DNA of 64,000 bases from assembly GCF_004210375.1 (NCBI RefSeq), contig NC_134837.1:19539586-19603585 (forward strand), written 5' to 3'. Below, in pieces: positions 58,431 through 64,000 of this stretch. Both the position numbers and the translations under genes were made by a program. The DNA comes from Tachypleus tridentatus. Lineage: Eukaryota; Arthropoda; Merostomata; Xiphosura; Limulidae. The notes under the pieces were generated by a model that was not told the origin of the DNA, searched no databases, and saw only the letters and a program-made list of their open reading frames with translations. Numbering within the stretch: the stretch's first letter is position 1; each line of letters starts with the position of its first letter.

Positions 58431-60290
58431 TAGTGTTCATCTGTTATCTACAAACTAACTTTGAGATCCCTGAGTTATCATTTGGTTAGTGTTCATCTGT
58501 TATCTACAAACTAACTTTGAGATCCCTGAGTTATCATTTGGTTAGTGTTCATCTGTTATCTACAAACTAACTTTGAGATCCCTGAGTTATCATTTGGTTA
58601 GTGTTCATCTGTTATCTACAAACTAACTTTAAGATCCCTGAGTTATCATTTGGTTAGTGTTCATCTGTTATCTACAAACTAACTTTGAGATCCCTGAGTT
58701 ATCATTTGGTTAGTGTTCATCTGTTATCTACAAACTAACTTTAAGATCCCTGAGTTATCATTTGGTTAGTGTTCATCTGTTATATACAAACTAACTTTGA
58801 GATCCCTGAGTTATCATTTGGTTAGTGTTCATCTGTTATCTACAAACTAACTTTGAGATCCCTGAGTTATCATTTGGTTAGTGTTCATCTGTTATCTACA
58901 AACTAACTTTGAGATCCCTGAGTTATTATTTGGTTCGTCTTCATCTGTTATCTATCTACAAACTAACTTTGAGATCCCTGAGTTATTATTTGGTTAGTGT
59001 TCATCTGTTATCTACAAACTAACTTTGAGATCCCTGAGTTATCATTTGGTTAGTGTTCATCTGTTATCTACAAACTAACTTTAAGATCCCTGACTTATCA
59101 TTTGGTTCGTCTTCATCTGTTATCTATTTACAAACTAACTTTGAGATCCCTGAGTTATCATTTGGTTAGTGTTCATCTGTTATCTACAAACTAACTTTAA
59201 GATCCCTGAGTTATCATTTGGTTAGTGTTCATCTGTTATCTACAAACTAACTTTGAGATCCCTGAGTTATCATTTGGTTAGTGTTCATCTGTTATCTACA
59301 AACTAACTTTGAGATCCCTGAGTTATTATTTGGTCAGTCTTCATCTGTTATCTATCTACAAACTAACTTTGAGATCCCTGAGTTATCATTTGGTTAGTGT
59401 TCATCTGTTATCTACAAACTAACTTTGAGATCACTGAGTTATCATTTGGTTAGTGTTCATCTGCTATCTACAAACTAACTTTGAGATCCCTGAGTTATCA
59501 TTTGGTTAGTGTTCATCTGCTATCTACAAACTAACTTTGAGATCCCTGAGTTATCATTTGGTTAGTGTTCATCTGTTATCTACAAACTAACTTTGAGATC
59601 CCTGAGTTATCATTTGGTTAGTGTTCATCTGTTATCTACAAACTAACTTTGAGATCCATGAGTTATCATTTGGTTAGTGTTCATCTGTTATCTACAAACT
59701 AACTTTGAGATCCCTGAGTTATCATTTGGTTAGTTTTCATCTGTTATCTACAAACTAACTTTAAGATCCCTGAGTTATCATTTGGTTAGTGTTCATCTGT
59801 TATCTACAAACTAACTTTGAGATCCCTGAGTTATCATTTGGTTAGTTTTCATCTGTTATCTACAAACTAACTTTGAGATCCCTGAGTTATCATTTGGTTA
59901 GTGTTCATCTGTTATCTACAAACTAACTTTGAGATCCCTGAGTTATCATTTGGTTAGTTTTCATCTGTTATCTACAAACTAACTTTGAGATCCCTGAGTT
60001 ATCATTTGGTTAGTGTTCATCTGTTATCTACAAACTAACTTTGAGATCCTGAGTTATCATTTGGTTAGTTTTCATCTGTTATCTACAAACTAACTTTAAG
60101 ATCCCTGAGTTATCATTTGGTTAGTGTTCATCTGTTATCTACAAACTAACTTTAAGATCCCTGAGTTATCATTTGGTTAGTGTTCATCTGTTATCTACAA
60201 ACTAACTTTGAGATCCATGAGTTATCATTTGGTTAGTGTTCATCTGTTATCTACAAACTAACTTTGAGATCCCTGAGTTATCATTTGGTT
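58431..60290. repeat. 56-bp satellite array, about 33 units
   Basis: Unit tagtgttcatctgttatcta, caaactaactttgagatccc, tgagttatcatttggt. Very homogeneous. Three units carry a 4-bp tcta/tatt insertion together with cgtcttcatc or cagtcttcatc (near 58937, 59109, 59337), so a 60-bp variant has spread within the array. Others differ by ttaagatcc or ttttcatc. Confidence 0.97.
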
Positions 60291-60597
60291 GTACTTCTCA
60301 GGATCAGATCCAGCCAAAGATTTTATCTGTTGTTTCGCGGAACAATTTTATTACTTCTCCGTATATTTTTTATCCACTTTCTCGTCAGTTGGCTGCATGG
60401 AAGAAGATTTACTGCACATGCAATTTGACATTTTCAAACTCGTTTCGTTTCAGTTTCAAAAGGAGTCAGAGCGTGCTGTAGAAGTCTCGTCTTCCCTATC
60501 AACGTCTTCTAGTAGCTGTTCTTGTATTATTCCAATAATTTCTTGTGTGGGATAACCGATAAGATACCTCATGATGATACGTACAAATTTACATCAT

Positions 60598-60857
60598 TGT
60601 TTATCCTGGTCGATCTTTATGCCACGTTTATCACAGCTGTACTTTATGTCATGTTTTTCTTATGTATCTATAGCAGTGTTTATCATGGCTGTACTTTATG
60701 TCATGTTTTTCTTATGTTTCTATGGCAGTGTTTATCATGGCTATACTTTATGCCATGTTTTTCTTATGTTTCTATGGCAGTGTTTATCACAGCTGTACTT
60801 TATGTCATATTTTTCTTATGTTTCTATGGCAGTGTTTATCATGGCTATACTTTACGT
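60598..60857. repeat. 52-bp tandem array, left part
   Basis: Units of tgtttatcatggctgtactt, tatgtcatgtttttcttatg, tttctatggcag, about 5 copies, open in all three + frames by composition. The array is interrupted at 60858 by the hAT element and resumes at 63909. Confidence 0.93.
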
Positions 60858-61334
60858 CAGGGGTGTGCAACAGGCGGCCCGCGGGCCACAACCCGGCCCG
60901 CCAAGCCATTTAGTGTGGCCCTAGTTGTTGTAATCTAACCATATGGCCTGATCTGTAATCCAACGCAAATGGAATATTTTTAAAAGCATCGATCCTACGG
61001 GATTCCCAGGCTTCGACTCGACAAACTTCTAAAATTATCTTTGCTAGAGAGGAGCAGGCCGAATTCGATTGGTCGGCCTCCTTAGGGCATGAATAGGTGA
61101 CGTGCACTAGCACTATTGTCTACGACTCAACGTCATGTTCTGAACCTCGCCTTCGCCCGCTGGCGACAATTTTCCCTAACCTCTGCTGTCCGTCATTCAT
61201 TATTGGTGAAAATTTTATTACCTTTTACAGTTACTACAAGAGATTGAAGGTAAATTGATTATTATTTAGCATATTGTTGTGACTTTACTGAATTTATTAA
61301 AATTTTTGCTTTCAGATGCATCTGATTCTATGTA

Positions 61335-61787
61335 CAGTGTGACCTCGTTATTCGCGGGGTTACGTTCTTTACTCTCCCGCGAATAGCGAAAAACCGCGAA
61401 TATTGGACGCAGTTTTAAAACGTATATGTATGCGATTATATACTATATGAAATGCTTCCGAAACACTAATGATACTTATACTCATTGATGCAGTAATAAT
61501 GTAGCAATATTGCATACTGTTATGTATTTCACTAAATTGTACCGTGCGTTACCGGGCTGTGCTTTGCCGTTTGCGTTGTTGGGGAAGCTGAGGCAGTCAG
61601 CCAATAGCAGTCCAATCTTGTTTGGTGAAGACGACAATTGATAAAAACGGCTTGATTGAGTAACTACAACAGAAATCTCCTCGAAAAGCCCTTTCAGTCT
61701 CTGTGACCTACAAAAACGCAGTTCGCGCATAACCCGCGAATATGCGGGGCCGCGAATGGCGAACCGCGAATAGGCGAGGTCACACTG
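61335..61787. mobile_element. Pogo/Tigger-type MITE nested in the hAT element
   Basis: 453 bp. Left end CAGTGTGACCTCGTTATTCG, right end (reverse complement) CAGTGTGACCTCGCCTATTC, flanked by TA on both sides (61333-61334; 61788-61789). Internal cgcgaat repeats near both ends. No transposase ORF. It must have inserted after, or been carried by, the hAT. Confidence 0.88.
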
Positions 61788-61956
61788 TATTTTGCTATTC
61801 TCAATTAATTTAAGTACCGGAAGGCTATGATCGGATGCCAATTTAGAAACATGTGTTTCTGTCCATAAGAGGTTCCATGTGTAAATAAATTCTATGCTTT
61901 TTCTACTTTGCTATTTTCGTGAGAATAATTTTTGTTTTGATTTCAGGGCTAGTAAA

Positions 61957-63718
61957 ATGTCAGCAGTTAAGAAACGAAAAATTGATGATGAGGGAAGGTT
62001 ATTCAACAGTGAATGGTGCACAAAATATCTTGTTGTCCCACATAATCAAGGTGTTGTCTGCCTCGTCTGTCAAACTACAACTGCAGTCATGAAAGAGTAC
62101 AATATTAAGCGACATTACGCAACTAAGCACTCTTCCCAGTTTGATGAAATTGTTGGTCAGGCACGAAAGGACAAAATTGAACATTTAAAACATCCATTGA
62201 AAAGCAACAAGGTGTTTTACCACTTTCAAGAAAATTCAGAACTGGTGACAAAACTGAGTTTTAAGCTTTGTGAATGTATGGCAGAAAAGGGAAAGCCTTT
62301 CAGTGATGGAGAATTTATTAAAATTGTTTAACAATATTCACAGAATATGCATGTCCAGAGAAAAAATATTTGGTGGAGCAAACTAGCCTTTCCCGCTTTA
62401 CTGTCTCACGCAGGACAAAAGATCTTTCAGAGGACATCAAAGAAACTTTGAAAGAGAGATTGAATTCGTGTGAAGCTTTCAGTCTGGCTTTGGATGAAAG
62501 CACTGATATCAATGACACATCCCAACTTGTCATTTTCATCAGAGCTGTTACTGCAGGCTTTGATGTTTTCGAAGAGTTTTAGATATGGCAAGCCTTTCCT
62601 CCACAACCACAGGACAGGATATTTGTGAACAAGTGCTTAAGGTTGTAGAAAAGTTTGAACTGAATCCTTATAAATTATGTGGTGTTACAACAGATGGTGC
62701 TCCTTCCATGACAGGTAGGACAAATGGATTCACCAAGAAATTTCTAACTGCAATTGGAGCACAAGACGTAGTTGTAAGCCATTGCATTATTCACCAAGAG
62801 AGCTTGTGCACCAAAGTTCTGGATTTTGCAGAAGTCATGAAAAATGTCGTCCAATGCGTAAATTATATTCGAACACGAGGATTAAATCATCGACAATTTA
62901 AAACTTTTTAGATGAGCTGGACAGTGAGTATTCAGATGTTTTGTACTTCTCTGCTGTACGTTGGCTTAGTAGAGCTGCTACTTTGAAGAGATTCTGGAAT
63001 CTGCGAGAGGAGATTAAGTTCTTCATGGAGAGCAAACGTCAGAATGTGGACTTCTTGAGCAATGAGAACTGGCTGAATGACTTAGCATTCCTCACAGACA
63101 TTACACAGCATCTGTCTGATTTAAACTTAAAACTACAAGGGAAAAGTCAACTTGTGAATAAGTTGTTTGAGCATATTTGTGCTTTTGAGAAGAAATTGGA
63201 ACTTTTCCAGGTTCAGTTGAGAAGAGCCATATTGACCCATTTTACATGTCTTGCAACCAGGAAACTGGAATTTCCTAATCTGGATTGAACCAAATATGGA
63301 ACCAGTGTACAAAAGCTGCGTGATGAGTTTGCAAACAGATTTCCAGATTTCAGACAAACTGAAATTAGATTGAAATTGTTCGCTCAACCTTTTGATTTGG
63401 CAGTGGAAGACAGTCCTGATGATTGCCAAATGGAACTCATTGAACTGCAGGCTGACATGGACACTAAAAGGAAATTCTCTGAAAACAGTTTGCTAGACTT
63501 TTACAAACTCTGTGTACGTGAAAAGTTTCCCAATTTGTCCCGTCATGCACAAAGAATTGCCTCCCCTTTTTGGTAGCACCTACTGCTGTGAGCAATTTTT
63601 CTCCAAAATGAAGCTCATCAAAACCAAATGTAGAAGTCAGCTGACTGATGAACATTTGACCAGTCAGTTAAGAGTGGCAACCACTTCTGTCAAAGCTGAT
63701 ATTGACAAGCTCTGCTAG
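61957..63718 (+). pseudogene. hAT transposase pseudogene (BED finger to dimerisation domain)
   Basis: Starts MSAVKKRKIDDEGRLFNSEW. A BED-type zinc finger is visible (CLVC...KRHYATKH, about residues 35-62). DDE/RNase H-fold motifs follow: LALDESTD (62491), CGVTTDGAPSMTG (62680), then CCEQFFSKMKLIKTKCRS and LTSQLRVATT from the C-terminal dimerisation domain. Breaks: frameshift with TAA at 62329, lost T giving TAG at 62580 and again at 62909, TGA at 63286, and a frameshift near 63540. It resembles the GTF2IRD2/EPM2AIP1-like branch. Inactive. Confidence 0.9.
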
Positions 63719-63908
63719 GACTCTAAATTTCAAGTGTCGCACTAAAATGATCACTCATACAAAAATATAAAATATTATTGCTTGCATTTTGAGAATTCTT
63801 TTTAATTTATTGTGCATGTACACGAATAAGCTTGTTTTTTAAGTGGCCCCGCTTGATTGATGAAGTTGGTTATATGGCCCACCGACGAAAAATGTTGCAC
63901 ACCCCCTG

Positions 63909-64000
63909 CTTTACGTCATGCTTTTCTTATCTTTTTATGGCAGTGTTTATCATGGCTGTACTTTACGTCATGCTTTTCTTATCTTTCTATGGCAGTGTTT
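63909..64000. repeat. 52-bp tandem array, right part
   Basis: Continuation of the array at 60598-60857 after the hAT insertion, with cttttcttatctttttatgg variants. It runs off the window. Confidence 0.92.

Larger units (their letters stand above)
60858..63908 (+). mobile_element. hAT (Charlie-type) DNA transposon with TIRs and 8-bp TSD
   Basis: Left TIR CAGGGGTGTGCAACA; right TIR (reverse complement) CAGGGGGTGTGCAACA, differing by one G. Both TIRs are followed inward by GC-rich ggcccgc-type sub-terminal sequence (ggcccgcgggccac; gtgggcc). Flanked by ctttacgt at 60850-60857 and 63909-63916, the 8-bp duplication expected of hAT. It contains a transposase pseudogene and a nested MITE. The target was a 52-bp tandem array. 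Confidence 0.96.

Noticed and set aside
60522..60938. 138-codon ORF near 60.5-60.9 kb
   Set aside because: Made of 52-bp tandem repeats running into the hAT terminal repeat.

Overview
This is AT-rich, intron-rich animal nuclear DNA. It holds spliced exons, tRNA-derived SINEs, minisatellites and many decayed transposons, and no bacterial operon, Shine-Dalgarno or phage signals. The dominant SINE family (14 copies here) resembles short interspersed elements I associate with horseshoe crab (chelicerate) sequence. The host assignment is an inference and was not searched.

Two conserved host genes can be read by splicing ORFs by eye. (1) The 3' half of a lysosomal palmitoyl-protein thioesterase 2 (PPT2-like) gene lies on the + strand, in five exons from 12177 to 23383. 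It carries the family's GGPDDGV..PWQS Asp region and the C-terminal His region; exons with the Ser nucleophile lie left of the window. (2) A complete four-exon selenoprotein M (SELENOM) gene lies on the - strand, 43168 to 38653. It encodes a signal peptide, an in-frame TGA in a CGGU redox motif, a KDEL-like C-terminus, and a SECIS hairpin about 1.07 kb past the stop (37531-37596). A third, unrecognised gene may be represented by three open, splice-flanked segments at 26.5, 28.4 and 29.9-30.2 kb (+).

Layout. 1-8.3 kb: decayed DIRS-like retrotransposon sequence (RT and RNase H remnants, then a 4.1-kb copy bounded by inverted repeats) with minisatellites at 4.36-4.91 kb. 8.5-8.95 kb: a 32/34-bp minisatellite. 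9-24.3 kb: PPT2 3' half; its last intron holds a second DIRS-like copy with inverted terminal repeats (19.41-23.20 kb) and two foldback elements. 25-32.9 kb: SINE cluster plus the candidate third gene. 32.99-36.66 kb: a deleted Ty3/gypsy LTR element with protease directly followed by the integrase zinc domain (Gmr1-like order). 37.4-43.4 kb: SELENOM. 41.7-42.1 kb: a mariner-type MITE. 44-48 kb: SINEs and a 64-bp array. 48.9-49.8 kb: a dead Tc1 transposase. 51.1-52.07 kb: a 28-bp array. 53.3-57 kb: two rearranged Tc1 copies, one of which gave rise to a 43-bp minisatellite. 58.4-60.3 kb: a 56-bp satellite. 60.6 kb to the end: a 52-bp array split by a 3.05-kb hAT element with intact TIRs and an 8-bp target duplication, itself carrying a nested pogo/Tigger-type MITE.

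The genes shown are independent housekeeping genes (lysosomal depalmitoylation; ER thiol redox). Nothing suggests they work as a cluster. Most of the window is transposon and satellite turnover around and inside them.
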